A stretch of 64,000 nt of DNA from Siphonodentalium dalli (GCA_032622095.1 CP136062.1:54605849-54669848); one strand, 5' to 3'; counted from the stretch's first letter, positions 1 through 12,802 are shown. A program made the numbers and translations. Notes: generated from the letters alone by a model not told the origin.

Positions 1-1081
1 ATGGCAAGAATACTTTCCATAGTATGGGAGGCATCGCCTGTATAACTCCAAGCAGAGATCACACAGAAGAGTCTCCGATAAAACGACTAACTGGTGATCA
101 TTCGAATATTGGCTCTGGTGAATTCGGGTACATCCCTTTGAAAGGTTACAGTAAACCAAGCAAATCGGGTCTTGACGAAATTGTGATGAAGGATTTATCA
201 ACATTGGGTGAATCTGATCCGAAAAATTTGAAACTCGCAAAAACAGTCGACAGTCTTTGGTCTTTGACGCATGTACTGAGAGTACCTTGCCCATCTTGGG
301 CTGGATATATGCACATTGTCACATCATCAGATGATTATGAAACAAGTGATGTCGAGATACTTTTGATCCATCCAACCCGAGCACAATTTACACTGCTCTC
401 ATGTTTGCACAAACTGAATGTGAGAAACAGGGACTGAACGTTTGTCCAGTGACGTTTGACCAACCACTTTATATCAAAGCAGTGGAGATTGTGTCTTCGT
501 CAGATAAGTTGACAAAAGTTTTCGTTAGACTCGGCGGCTTCCATATGATTATGTCATATTTAGGGGCAATTGGTTCGATCATGGCTGGTAGCGGCTTGGA
601 TGAACTTTGGAGGACTGTTTATGCTGGTGGGTCAATCCATCATTTGATCAGTGGTCATGCATATTCAAGAGCAGTTCGTGCCCATTTGCTAACACAAATT
701 GCCATTACAAAACTTGTGTTTGAAGAAAGCCGAACACTAGATAACATAGACTGCACAGAAGTCAATGAAATATTCTGTGGACTTGCCAGAGGTGACTGTA
801 CAACAGCTGACGCTGTCAATCAAGAAAGTGTCAACCATCTACTGTCAAAATTACACGAACTGCTCCAGAATGCGTCCGTAGGACGCACAGGAAAGCTTTG
901 GGTACAATACTACGAGCAAATAGGTCTTCTCCAGTTGTTCTTGAGAGCAGAGCGCACAGGCGACTGGGAACTCCACACATATTGTGTTCGCAATATGATT
1001 CCAGTATTTCACGCAGGTGGTCATTTTGCATACGCAAAAAGTTCTCATCTCTATTTGCAGCAGATGAATGAGCTAACATAA
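1..1081 (+). pseudogene. N-terminal half of a multi-copy PIN/CXC protein, frameshifted
   Basis: The reading frame is open from base 3, so the gene starts before the window. Early residues include FHSMGGI. The frame is lost near 357-366 in a T-rich stretch, and the protein continues in another frame (IYTALMFAQTE onward, ORF from 401). That part contains LGGFHMIMSYLGAIG, GSGLDELW, SGHAYSRAVRAHLL and AERTGDWELH, blocks I recognise from a large family of invertebrate multi-copy proteins. An in-frame TAA at 1079-1081 separates it from the C-terminal half, which is in the same frame. One indel plus one stop indicate a decayed copy, though a sequencing error at the indel cannot be excluded. The function of this N-terminal region is unknown to me. 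Confidence 0.72.
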
Positions 1082-1084
1082 ATA

Positions 1085-3022
1085 ATGCAACAGGATGATT
1101 TGAAGTTGTTCACTGAGAAAGGTTACTTTACCATAAGGCGCTCAGATAAATTCTGGGACGGGATATATTCTGATCAGACCATAGAGCAGTGTTTAATGAG
1201 AATGTTCAAGCTCCCTGGTGGTCTCACACATGGCAGGGGAATAACCGATAGCACTGTTGCGAAATGGGTACATGGACTACCTCTTTGCCTTCCGATATGT
1301 AATGCTCTCGAAAATTTTGTTAATGTTCACACTGGTCATGGCGAACAACATCGGGATCTCCGTCAAAGTTCACAATTGACTGATGCCAATGATATCACCA
1401 AATTATTGAACTGGCTCAGAGTGCATTCCCCCTTTCAGATTAGAGATCCACTACAATTAGTCTCTATAGCGACCGGGTTTGTGGCCGACGAAACTGTGAA
1501 CTGTGACCAAGTTCGCAAAATTGGTGAATGTTGCGTATCGAATGTTGTAAGCAAAACGTTCAACAGCATCAAACTACGACGTGTTGACACTGTGAAGTCT
1601 TTCGCATCGATGGCAAATAGCATCAAAGTCCGTGGAAGTAAGGTAGTGATTGACCCCACAATTCTGTTCAGCCGCATCACATGTGTTATTCAGTCACAAG
1701 CAGAGATGGAAGAGTATCTCAAATATGAACTCGCCCCGAAACCAACAGCATTGTTTGATTCTGCTGGAATGAGGAAGACACAGAAAAGCACGCTCGGTAA
1801 GATCCTCAAAACATACGGTTCCGAGCAAACTAAAATCCCAGAACATTCTCTGTTTGTTGTAGATGGTGGATTTTTATTGAGGGCAGTTGTATGGCCTAAA
1901 CAGTCGTCATATAAGGACATATGTACATCATATTCCAATTATCTAGTGAGACATTTTGGGGCAAACGTCGTGGTTGTTTTTGATGGTTATGCTTGTACAA
2001 TGTCGACAAAGGGCATGGAACAAGCCCGTAGATCTAAAAACAGGTATTCCATTGATATCAATATCTCACCCGAGTTACCAGCCACCACACCCCAATCCGA
2101 TTTCCTTGCAAATGCCAAGAACAAAACCCAACTGATCGATCTTCTAATGCAGGAGCTATCTGCTATCAATATTCAGTCCAAGCAGGCCGAGGCTGATGCT
2201 GATGTACTGATAGCCGAAACTGCACTTGACATCGCTCAAGATGACAACAATGTTGTCGTTGTGGGAACAGACACAGACTTGTTAGTCATTCTTACCTCTC
2301 GAGTTCAACCGGGATGTAATATTCACATGATGTATTCCATTACCCAAAACTTACTAGTTTCAGTTAGTGAAATAGCAACCAAAATGGGTGACCATAGAAG
2401 CAACCTCCTTGTAGCACATTCTATAAGTGGTTGTGACACTACTTCTGCACTCTTTCGAGTTGGTAAGAAGAAAGTATTCAGTACAATTGTCTCCGATGTT
2501 ACTAGCGACTCACAACAGTATGTCAACACAATTTTGGCGGATGACAGTACACCAAGTGCAGTAGCCGCTGCCGGGGAACAACTTCTCCTGATCTTATACG
2601 GGAGTAAAACTGTTTCCTCTCTCGGCCAATATAGATATGTCACTTACAAGCGTTATGTTGCAAAATCTAAACTGAATAAACCCATCGACCTAGCCTCACT
2701 CCCACCAAGCAGCGATGCTGCACAACAACATGTCTACAGATGTTATCTCCAGGTCCAACAATGGCTGGGCACTTCGCTTCCTCCGACGGATTGGGGGTGG
2801 TCGCTAGACAATGGACTTCTTGTACCGACTGCAGCCACAAAGCCATGTGCCCCCGATAACCTACTGAATCTGATCAGTTGTGGTTGCAAGAGTGCTTGTA
2901 CAAAAAGGTGTGGGTGTAAGAAGGCAGGACTCTCTTGCTCAGGTTTGTGTAATTGCAGTTCGGATTCTTGTAACAACCACAGAAACACTGTCCTGTCGGA
3001 AATTTCTGAGTTCGATGAATAA
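1085..3022 (+). CDS. C-terminal half of the same protein: FEN1/PIN-like nuclease core plus CXC domain
   Basis: 645 codons open after the in-frame stop at 1079-1081. The ATG at 1085 is simply the next Met of the same frame, so it is probably not a native start. The start of the ORF (GYFTIRRS, FWDGI, GLTHGRGIT) continues the conserved family sequence. A FEN1/PIN-like acidic core follows: VVDGG (258-262), VFDGY (298-302), EADADVLI (369-376), GTDTDLLV (394-401) and SGCDTTS (448-454). The tail at 599-624 is rich in Cys in the CGC...CGC...CNC pattern of Tesmin/TSO1-like CXC DNA-binding domains. A nuclease that binds DNA is an inference from these motifs. The family is multi-copy in invertebrates and may belong to a mobile element, but no terminal repeat is visible here. 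Confidence 0.75.
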   Translation: MQQDDLKLFTEKGYFTIRRSDKFWDGIYSDQTIEQCLMRMFKLPGGLTHGRGITDSTVAKWVHGLPLCLPICNALENFVNVHTGHGEQHRDLRQSSQLTDANDITKLLNWLRVHSPFQIRDPLQLVSIATGFVADETVNCDQVRKIGECCVSNVVSKTFNSIKLRRVDTVKSFASMANSIKVRGSKVVIDPTILFSRITCVIQSQAEMEEYLKYELAPKPTALFDSAGMRKTQKSTLGKILKTYGSEQTKIPEHSLFVVDGGFLLRAVVWPKQSSYKDICTSYSNYLVRHFGANVVVVFDGYACTMSTKGMEQARRSKNRYSIDINISPELPATTPQSDFLANAKNKTQLIDLLMQELSAINIQSKQAEADADVLIAETALDIAQDDNNVVVVGTDTDLLVILTSRVQPGCNIHMMYSITQNLLVSVSEIATKMGDHRSNLLVAHSISGCDTTSALFRVGKKKVFSTIVSDVTSDSQQYVNTILADDSTPSAVAAAGEQLLLILYGSKTVSSLGQYRYVTYKRYVAKSKLNKPIDLASLPPSSDAAQQHVYRCYLQVQQWLGTSLPPTDWGWSLDNGLLVPTAATKPCAPDNLLNLISCGCKSACTKRCGCKKAGLSCSGLCNCSSDSCNNHRNTVLSEISEFDE

Positions 3023-3714
3023 TATGTATATAGGTCATGTCATTTCTGTATATAGCGTTGATAATAGTCAATGTAACTTAATCCATGTTGATTGATTTGT
3101 ACATCGAAAATAGTTGAGTTCTCATGCTGACGAATTTTATGCCAAAAGGGGAACTCGGCCAGAAGCAGAGGGGGTCTTCCATAATGTCTATTTTGTAAGC
3201 AATGATAAAAGTCTTCAAATGGTGGTGGATTTTTTATCGTCTGTCCAACTAACATCCCGTTCTGTACTACGACCCTTTGGGCAAATCCGTTAGGAAAATC
3301 GTAATTTTTTGCGTAAATCCGATACTTTTTTGTGAATTTTCAATAATTTTTCGCAGAAATTGTCACAGAATGCACATTTTCCTCTAGGTAAATGTATATT
3401 AGACATTATGTAGCTCGAAATACGCGTAAACAAAAAATACAGTTGGATCAATTCGAGGTTACAAAGTTCGTGCGATTTTTTTTTATTTTTTTCAAACGCG
3501 TTTTCGAAAAAAGGCTGTAGAAAAAAAAGCTCAACTCGGATTTTAGGGGACTTTTGTCTAATCGTTCAGTGACATGTACTCGACATTCCCTGAAAAAATC
3601 AGCTTTCTCCGATTTTTTTCCCTAGTGAAACCTAATGTGCCTGGACTAATGGTGTAGTTGCCACGGTGTACTTTTATCAAACTGAAAAAAGACAAGACAA
3701 ACCAGAAATCTAAC
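3023..3714. other. No gene seen; AT-rich spacer
   Basis: There is no polyadenylation or coding signal I trust. Several T- and A-rich runs occur between 3300 and 3620. Confidence 0.4.
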
Positions 3715-3815
3715 CACGGTGTACATGCCATTTGACCGCGAGGGTAGTTGCCTTTCGGTCGCAGTTAACTTGCTGTTTGGCCGCAGTGTACTTGCCGTTC
3801 GGCCGCGGTGCTCAA
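3715..3815. repeat. Degenerate tandem repeat, about 29-bp unit
   Basis: Three to four imperfect units read roughly as GTGTACTTGCC followed by TTCGGCCGC. The small minus-strand ORF over it (3646-3912) is likely an artefact of the repeat. Confidence 0.5.
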
Positions 3816-4493
3816 CTGCAGTTGAACGGTAAATACACCACGGTGCCAATGGAGACTTGTTTTTGTCCAGCGGGGTATACCACGAAAAAGTGCATATAGA
3901 ATTGACGTGCATTAGTTGTGTGTGCCACTATCCTATCTACAAAAAGCAGTTAACTCGTGGTACTGTTATGCCCAATATAGATGTGTAAATCATTAAAATT
4001 ACATTAAAAATGTGCTCAATCAGGCTATCGTATGATATACAAAATGAGGTACATGTATGTAGTGTAGTCCAGTATGGATGTGTGTCGAACATGCTCACAG
4101 CATTAGCCATCAATGAACCATCACCGATCAATCTTTACTAGATCCTTTGGTCTAAAATAGATCAACCATTCTTCCTGGCATAGTGCTCACCAGTTGGTGT
4201 AAAAGAGTTGTCTAAATTTCTTGAATATTGATTATTGAATTTTGTTTATTTGAAAAAAGAATATGTACCGGTACTAGTAGATCATGTCATGGTTCACTAC
4301 TTTAGCTACATGTACATGTATGCCTGTAGAAATCATATCCCACCAGTACAAACCCTGAGAACTGTTTGATACTCTAACCTGTTCTGATGCAGGGGAGGGA
4401 ATTGTTTGCAGGCATGTATGCCCGGGTCGGTAGTCGATTGGACCAACAAAAATAATGTAATTCTAACTGCTAAACTGACTGCAGGCAGTTATC
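3816..4493. other. No gene seen; repeat debris
   Basis: Short fragments resemble dispersed repeats found elsewhere in the window. For example, the GCATGTATGCCCGGG stretch near 4410 resembles sequence near 51065. Confidence 0.35.
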
Positions 4494-4840
4494 GTGTTGT
4501 ATTTTGTTGCAAATTTTTGTCGCTGGCAGCCATGTTTTTGGCCAAATGACCCCAACATTACTTGTTCCTATCTACTGTATATTTCAATGTTAACATCCAT
4601 GACAAATAGTATGCAGAGAAATTCATATAAAGTTGTTTACAGTGAATTTCTTCCTGCAAATCTCTGTTTTAGTGTTAAAAGGAGGGTGTCAAAAAATGGT
4701 CGGAAAAAACTGCCGAAAACGGAAACAAATTTGGGTGGGTCCGAAGTTCCCAACAAGGGTCGAAAGGAAAAAATGAGCATACGTGCCAGAACTATTTTTC
4801 AGAACCCCCCTCCTTGTTCTGATGTGGAAATTTTATAACG
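4494..4840. repeat. Dispersed repeat, copy 1 (second copy at 51270-51600)
   Basis: About 330 bp align by eye with 51270-51600 in the same orientation. Shared blocks are GGCAGCCATGTTTTT, AATGTTAACATCCATGAC, GCAAATCTCTGTTTTAGTG and AAACTGCCGAAAACGGAAA. A 114-codon ORF runs through the copy here and an 87-codon ORF through the other. The frame is only partly kept, so I do not call a gene. Confidence 0.65.
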
Positions 4841-4977
4841 ATGAACAAACAAGGCATGGCATGTATGTCTTGTTTAAATTGACTACATGTACGTACCGGT
4901 ATCTTGTTTTGTCTGTCATACTGGGAAGAAAAATAAATTGAGCTACAGCTTAACAATTTAACAATTTTATAATTTCA

Positions 4978-5202
4978 CCCATACAGAGCCCCAGGCAAAC
5001 ATGAGCAGACGACACTCTTCTATATGCTTCTATATATGTGTGGGGCACCCTGCAGGGTAATGGATGTTTGTTATTTTATGTCCTAAAAATTGTAAGATAC
5101 ATTTATTTTTAAAAAATGATAAAAAATTGTTAGGCCAATGCATTCTCTTATATATGCGAGGCGACATATGGTCGACTCGCATATATAAGAGAATGCATTG
5201 GC
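4978..5202 (-). mobile_element. Palindrome-ended non-autonomous element, copy A
   Basis: A 69-bp palindrome at 5134-5202 has arms GCCAATGCATTCTC + TTATATATGCGAG around a short GTCGAC-containing centre. To its left lies the family's internal spacer (4978-5133: GAGCCCCAGGCAAACATGAG, CACCCTGCAGGGTAATG). To its right is the outer flank CACAGGGTAAAATAAAACCC. The same parts recur at 17461, 18083, 27800 and 53228. No protein is encoded, which fits a MITE or foldback element. Confidence 0.75.
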
Positions 5203-5360
5203 ACAGGGTAAAATAAAACCCGACTTAAGACTGGATTTGTTCCTGGTAGGATAATTCATATTTTGATTGTTTTGAAATTGAATTGAAAACTAAATGTCGT
5301 ATCTCACATCTTTAACATGTTTAATTCTAAAATCTTTTAAAATGTCCTATACCATTGTAC

Positions 5361-6490
5361 AATTATTGCATTGTTTCGAGGTTGAGACGATGAATTGTCA
5401 ACCCGAGGAAGTCAATATTCACCAATGGCTGACAATTACTGGTGTCAATCAAGAAACAATGCGATAACTGTTGTATTATATGAAACGCTCTTTGATTGGA
5501 CAAGACGTTGTGACGTTGAACGTCGCTGGCAAAACCTGATCTATTTTCAGGTCTGAAAATAAGTTATGTTAACCCCTGAAGTATATCTGACGTCACTAAG
5601 AACTGATAATATAATCATACGTAAACGTAATTTGAGCCCGTTTGTTACTGTTCATGGGATTATCGGGTGAATTTTTATCTTTAGAAGGATTTGATGTATA
5701 ACCCTAACGGGACACAAGAAAATAATATATACAATATATGTAAATAATCACATATAACGTAAATGTTTGGCAGATGTGTCGTTTATCCTGACCGTGTAAT
5801 ACGTGTCTCGGCTCTCTGGCCATCGACGCAGTCCTCAGTGTTTTCCAAAAAGTTATCTTAAAAGGACTCTGCTATCTTTCAATCGGAACTTATAGTTTCA
5901 CTTTGTCGGCCTTGAACTTTGAGAATAATTCATCGATCTTTATGCGAAATACCGTTAGAAAATGGAAGATAATATCTAAACAGGTCAGTAAGGCCCCTAT
6001 ATTCCTCTTTCGGGGTAAATATTTTTAATAATTTTATAAAATATGTAAATAAAACTTGTTCATGCAATTTCACTTTTTTTTTAACCAGAGCTTTGGTTTA
6101 ATTTACAGTAAAATTAGTTTAATATCTTTGGCTTTATGAGCATGTTGTTCCTACATATGGTGAAGTATAGCTCACGTTTGTCGGAACAAAGTTTATTATT
6201 TTTGCCCTGGAGCATTTTGCCCAATTTTGGCCGTCGCCAAAAATAATGTTGTACTCGACTGACCCTTGAGTTATGAATAAATTATCTATTTTAGGTAAGT
6301 TCAATCTATTTTAAGATTGGGCTGAAAAAGTCGATTAGTATATCTCATATCCGCATACGTATACCCTAGGTCGCTTCGCTTCCGCGGCTTCGCCGCGGGA
6401 GAGCGGGCGCTATTAACCTGATGTTTCATTAATGAGGTGAACATCGTTAGGTATCTCGATGTTTTCGTTACGTTTTAACATAGGAATTGG
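5361..6490. repeat. Dispersed repeat with hairpin head, interrupted by about 800 bp
   Basis: 5361-5605 begins with an imperfect palindrome (TTGCATTGTTTC...GAAACAATGCGATAA) and continues with GATTGGACAAGACGTTGTGA and GTTAACCCCTGAAGTAT. The same sequence lies inverted at 26690-27057. There the homology runs on without a break, but here it stops at about 5605 and resumes at about 6411 (TATTAACCTG, ATTAATGAGGTGAACATC). 5606-6410 is therefore extra sequence in this copy. Its right end holds a GC-rich hairpin near 6378-6400 (CCGCGG...CCGCGG). Confidence 0.65.
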
Positions 6491-8098
6491 GGGAAGAAAC
6501 TTATGCACATATAATAAAATAAAATAATGTTTTTATCACCAACATGTACTAGCATGTATATGAATGTGATTGGCAGATTCTATTTCCAGAGATAAATGTT
6601 TCCTCTACACTGTCAAAATTCTCCATAAATATTTCTATATTTTAGGGCAGATACTGCCGTTAAATTTAGCTATGTATTGACCATCATCCGAATACGGTAC
6701 TTTCCGTATTTCGTCAGAAAACTAGCTCTTCGATGTCATCTGTGATAAATTACATAGCATGGAGGCGACTTGGTAAAAAGTCAATTATCCGCGTTGCTCT
6801 GTGCTCGTTCATCGCTATGAGCTCCAGAATTGCCACTGTTTGATTTTAAATCAACATTTTGTTGTCTGCATTTCTCTAATCTTCGTGTTATCAAGAAATC
6901 TCCAAGAAGTGACAATTCAAGGTAGGTAAAATTATGAATGTCCTATTTATTCAGCGTTAATGCCAATACTACAGATTCATTAAAATCTTTGCAGCGAGTA
7001 ATTGTTTCAGGTTTGCATGGGTAGGCTATATAAACTTCGATATGTATATAGACGAATCGTAAGATTGACATTATGTCAAATTAATTTTGTTTGTGGTCAA
7101 GTGACAACAGAGTGGAGTTTCAAACGGAAATATAGTTGGGTCTATACCAACATTGACAACTCATAAATGAAAATCTCTATTGTTCAAAAACAATGAAATA
7201 TTAGCAACATCTGAATATCTAGCGCAGACATCACACATGTCTCACCCCTACAGGTTGGTAATAATATTCAACAGTTGGAAATTACATGCCCAGACAATAC
7301 ATTAGTTGGAAATTTTACACCACATAGAGGTTGAAATTGTTCTCATTGTTTCATTTTAAGACCAGTAATTTATTGGTGGGGAATATGTTTATTTTTTAGA
7401 CAAACAGCAGAATATATTTTCTACTGTTGGCAACTTTTGACCAATTTGTTTATCTGAAATGGCTATCATTTGGACATTGTCCAACATTAAGGTGTTAGGT
7501 TGGAACTTTCCGGAACACTTGGCAATTTCGAGGCACCAAATGCAAAGTTCCAACCCAGGAGGGCTCAAATGATATTTCGGGAACATGTGAGTTTGGTCTG
7601 GTTCAAATGCATGGATGGCGCGAGGGGATGGGGCCACAGCCGTCGTTTCGGAGAGGGTTAGCACACTTGTCGGGGGAAATCTGAAATGGTCGGTCCCGTA
7701 GCTTCCGTGATCCTACAATAGCCCCCTGTCTGGTATCGTATATATATAGTCCCTACGTCGGTGTAATTCTGGCGCCACCTATGTTCATGAAGATCTGTTC
7801 TAAAATAGTAACGTGTGTTCCACAGTCTTGATTGGCGATGTTAGAATGCGGAAAAAAATTAATGAAATAATGTTTTATAATTTTGGAAGCAGTATTGACT
7901 GATGTCATTGAATTTATACGGTATTATTTTAACGACTCCATAATTTGATTTTAAAGCCGGGAATCTTAGGTAAAACGTGCAGGGCGGTAACACCACATTC
8001 TAAGAACAATCAGAATGAGAGTGCATCTCACTAAGTCATTAATATATTAAATTATTCATTGTTTCAGGAGTTCTAGCTTTCATAGATTAACATCGACC
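6491..8098. other. No gene seen
   Basis: There are only short ORFs. The stretch 7389-7664 resembles the GGTTGGAAnTTTCC repeat family of 13090-13700 and 51590-51640. Confidence 0.35.
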
Positions 8099-8099
8099 G

Positions 8100-8236
8100 A
8101 AGTCCGATTTTTGTATCAACCCATATTTTCTTGATCATTTTTCTAAGAGCTCTTTGCATCAATGTATCACATTATTATAATCAATTAATTTGAAAAATGA
8201 TCAAGGAAATATGGGTTGATACAAAAATCGGACTTG
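8100..8236. repeat. Inverted repeat (hairpin element)
   Basis: The arms 8100-8143 and 8192-8236 are near-perfect reverse complements (AAGTCCGATTTTTGTATCAA / TTGATACAAAAATCGGACTT) around a loop of about 48 bp. No coding content. Confidence 0.8.
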
Positions 8237-11200
8237 GCACTGAAAGGGTTGCAACTTGCAAATACAATTAAGCTGACCAAGCGGACATGGAGATATTTGG
8301 ATATGTACCATTACGGAGTATTCAAGTAAATGGAGTTAGGAATATGGTGAATGTTGTGTGGTTGATTCATCAGTTTATCAGTGTTATTAAATGTTATTTA
8401 CCTACGTAATAATAACATTTTACTAAGGTTTTTTTACCTCAACCCAAACAGTTGCATATGCAATATTTCAATATATCAATCTGTCTAGGGTTGAATTTAT
8501 ATAATTCCATTTATATTTTAAACTATAGTATGGAATTTTTCGCAGTTTGCTCTCATCAAGCCGACGGTATATTAATGACCACATAATTCTTGGGTTTCAT
8601 TTTGCATGACTTACAATTTGATTTACTGGGCAAGAATTCGAGTGAATATGACTAACGTTGTTTTAGTGGCAAGAATTTGGAGTCGTGTTGATTAGCCGTA
8701 AACTAGCATCAATAGATCTAGTGTCAGTCAACTTCCCTATGAATACAGTTACTCATATGGTGTAATGGATGGGATGATTCGTTGGGCGCATATGCGTATA
8801 TCTTGCCAACTTGCACTTTTAATGTTAGCCCATAAATCGGTGGAATAACCGATATAATGTAGCAGAAGTGAGACGGGGTGAAAATACAAATGTTACAGCA
8901 GAGTTGGTTGAATTGTCAATGCGGAACCGCTTTGCAGACATTGCAACACAATTTGTATATCACGGAGATCACTGTGCTCGGTTCGCGTCTCGTGAAAGGC
9001 GCTGAAGCTTACTGCAATGTTTTAACCATTAGCTGTGGCTCATTGGGCGTGCGCACAGCGAATGCTTGTTGACAATCCCAACACCTCCACGTTGACATTT
9101 GTGTTTACCCCTCGACTCTCTTCTGCTATATTATCACACCGACCATTTGAAAGCGCACATCTATGTTACCGGTCGTGCCTCTTCAACGATGCAATCGCGC
9201 ATTTCCTGGTTTTATGTTGCAATCAACAAAAATATATAATTTAAATTTGTTGACAGTTGATATACATGATTTACATTCACCCAACGCCTCGATATTTGAT
9301 TGTTTGAATGTGATGCATGTCTTTATATTTCGCCAAAGCTTTGGGGTTGAAATAGTCTGCAGAAACAGCCCAAGGTCCTACCTTTGAAACATATTTTTTT
9401 TAGACAAATTTATCCGAATTTAGCAACACGATCAAATAATTCATCGTTGTTATTTTACGATTCCTATAGCTAAATGTTCCTGCAACAACAAGAGTTGAAA
9501 TGAGTGTTCACCCTTTCGCTTTAATGGATATCGTCACCGTGTACAATTTTCATTTAAATCGCCGTTTGGACATATATATTCATTTCCATAACGCATAATA
9601 TGTATCCACGGTGGTTGGTATTCCCACCTGGAACATTGGAGAATTTGATGCAATGAGAAGTTTTAGTACTATTGTCAAACGATTGCTATATAAAATACTT
9701 AGGTTCTATTATTATCTGTTTACATGCATTTTACAAAAATCGTATAACTCTTGGAAAAAAGGTTAACAGCAAACTTTTTGAAATTGGTTTAAACATTGTT
9801 TATTTATTCACCAAATATATAATTATGTTACATATGATACATTGAACAAGGAATTGTTATAATGGATATGGTAATATGTTATATATCTGGTAGAAAGGGA
9901 GATCGACAGTAAGAACATGGCTTTTCGGGTGTCGTTCTCCCCATGTATATCAAGGGCCCCTGTTAAAAATATATATTTAATTCATCCTGGGATTTTACGT
10001 TAGTATCGGGACCGGACAGTAGATAGATAATTCGAATATTAATGGGTTCTGGAATTTTTTGGGTATTAAGAATAAGAGGATAATACAAGAAAAGAAGACG
10101 AAACTTTTGAAATTGTTCATGACTATTTTGAATTCACTGACAACTTTAATATTAGAGTTGTAATATAACCTCAATAATCCTCGTCTACCCCTCCCATCCC
10201 CTGAAGATATTTACCCACAACTCAACATCATTCAAAACATTCATTTTGTATATGGCTTGGGTAATCTGGCCTCTGTGTTTCTCTGGGTATTGTTGTTTCT
10301 GTTGAGTTGCACATTTGCTCTTTTTGGTTATGTGTTATATTTGTTATGTTCTTGTTGTGGGTACACCCACCCGGGCTTATATAGGCGTGCCTGTCACATG
10401 GACCCGGTGGTATAGGTTCATTTACAGGCACACATACATTATATTTAAAAATTCGCATATCCGGTTAGATAGTTAGGAATACATTGAACGCCACAATAAT
10501 GTAGCCATTGATATATGCAACCGGCATAACATGTTATGAACACTCCCCATCAGAACATAATACCAATGGATGGCATTACATTAATTTTGAACACTGATGT
10601 CCATACTGACCGACCATAGGTTATTTCCATTTCAGGTGACAACGCTTTAGGAAGTTTATTGGTCTACGAATGAAGGGGATGCTGTTTTGCAAAATGGGAC
10701 AGTGGGCACTATATTGGAAAGTGGCTAACCTACTCCCTAATTCACGAAATGTTGCTCACTTCCATAAAAGTTAATTTCTTAACATAGCCTTAATACTACA
10801 CGGAGTAACGTCTATGCATAGTGTCCAATGGGCAGTGGCTAAATATGCGCCGCAAATACTCCCAGAAGAGAATAGCCTTCCATCTAGAAGAAACGAGTGA
10901 TAATAATCGATGCATATATCTCTGTGACCACATGTGTGGGTAAATATGTATGCCCGATGACACTTGCGTCCACAGGAGGAACCATGTCTGATGTATTGGT
11001 CGCCGGGAGCTGACATAAGCTAATGCCAACCAAAGCACCCTGATGTATAGGCAGTTTCAGAATCAATCAGAAAGTTGAAATAAAATGAGTAAGAAGGCAC
11101 TAAAATACGCCATTAAACACATAGAAGAAAGTGACGTTCGAGATAGAACAAACTAATACTAATAATCGATGCATATATACAGCGCATTACACAGTACATT

Positions 11201-11510
11201 CGGTCCAGTGCTTTATGCGAGTATTATCAGGTTATCGGGAATTGAGAATTCAGATAATAAAGGCAAGTTTGTTTCAGTTCCAAATACAGTTCTGAATCCT
11301 GGTCAGATATAAGATTAATAAATTACTATACCGTTGGTCAGGCCTGCAAAAATGGTGCAGAATTATGTCTACAAAGAGTGCATTTAGTGACGCTACATCG
11401 CGCAGCGGCTAACATCACCAATGCATCCTATATGAACACCATTCTGCATGGCCTCTTCTGCTATGGTAGACATAGACACAAATGTGTGTTCCCAGATGGG
11501 CAAGATGCGG
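8237..11510. other. No gene supported
   Basis: Short ORFs at 8878-9387 and 10771-11066 overlap in several frames and show no recognisable domain. Splice sites or a promoter cannot be argued from sequence alone. Confidence 0.35.
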
Positions 11511-11552
11511 GGTAGCATCACCAAATCCACCCCGGGGACCCCATTCTGCAAA
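11511..11552. repeat. Fragment of the GCAGAATG hairpin repeat
   Basis: It matches the right arm of the hairpin at 14396-14490 (GGTAGCATCACCAAAT, then CCATTCTGC) with several substitutions. Confidence 0.55.
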
Positions 11553-11630
11553 TGACATGAGTCTTAGTTACTGAGATCTGCCTTTGTTACGGCATACTAA
11601 GTTTTGTGAAGACATATATTACAACTTTCA

Positions 11631-11890
11631 ATTATGATTAATATTAATTGTTATATGTTTAATATTAATTTATAAATGTGCAATAGTAATTGGTATATGT
11701 TTAATATGCAATGTTATATATGTAATATTCATTGCTATATGTTTAATATCCATTGATGTATGTTTAACATTAACTGTTATATGGTTCATATTCATTTATA
11801 TATGTTTAATATTCATTGATATATGTTTAATATTCATTGATATATGTTTAATATTCATTTATATATGTTTAATAGTTCTTGCTATGTTTC
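11631..11890. repeat. Minisatellite, about 20-bp AT-rich unit
   Basis: About 12 units vary around ATATATGTTTAATATTCATT. The units nearest 11800-11870 are almost identical and decay toward the left end. Confidence 0.85.
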
Positions 11891-12802
11891 ATATCCATTA
11901 CAATCAATGCATTGCTATTATTTTGTATCCACAATTGCACAGATGTGAACTTAACGTCCACTGTCACGACTAAACTATTTGAAGAAGCAGCTCCAATGTC
12001 ACGGAATGAACTACAATGAACAAACATGTACCACAAAATATTGTTATATATGTACATTTTAATATGCCATTATTAAAATACGCGTTTTGACTCACATGAC
12101 ATTGTGCTAAAACTACGGTATATCCCTTAATAAGTTTTGTTTTCCATAAAAAATAATAAAATAATATAACATTGAACAAAATTTACCGAAAGTTCTTCAA
12201 AATTATAAACGACGAAAATTGGCTACTTTACACTGGTCACCGTACTGATACGACCACGGCTCATGAAAGATTTTGGCAGGCAGAACAACTGTCAGGATAT
12301 ATATCACACATTGACTTGTTTCGACCAAGGTTTATATTCAAGTATCGTATAATTCTTAAACGTTTATAGTTTTCCTTACTAGAAGGTAAACAACTTGACA
12401 GGAGGAGTCTTCGAATGGCTGTGAACACAAACGAGGCTCATTCGTCACCCTCGATGACAGGCTGTATATGATTGGTCGCCGGGTCACCAAAGCGGGACCC
12501 TCTGGAATCATTTGCTGTGAAATTAAATGACGCCGATTTATAGAATTAGTACGCACCATCCTTCAACCTTGATCATTGTGACTAACTTTCGGCAACAGTC
12601 ATTATACATGACTAGCCCCCATGTTACTTATTATATAAAGAAACGTTTGCTAACCTAATTTAGTCGTATTGACTAACCTTTATCCATAGTACAAGAGCTC
12701 GTTATTTGTTCAACTTTATTGTTCACGACCTCAGTGTCATAGACGAAATCGTTGGGAACGCATATGTTTCTAAATTATATGTATGTGATTTTTTTTATGT
12801 AG
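11891..12802. other. Upstream region of the lectin gene; no exon identified
   Basis: A signal-peptide exon for the lectin gene would be expected on this side. I could not identify a convincing hydrophobic start exon with a matching splice phase. Confidence 0.3.

Noticed and set aside
4494-4838. 114-codon ORF also partly open in a second copy at 51339
   Set aside because: A shared dispersed repeat explains it. The frame is interrupted differently in the two copies.
12706-12802. ATG-initiated start of the lectin ORF
   Set aside because: This stretch precedes a clear splice acceptor and does not look like a signal peptide.
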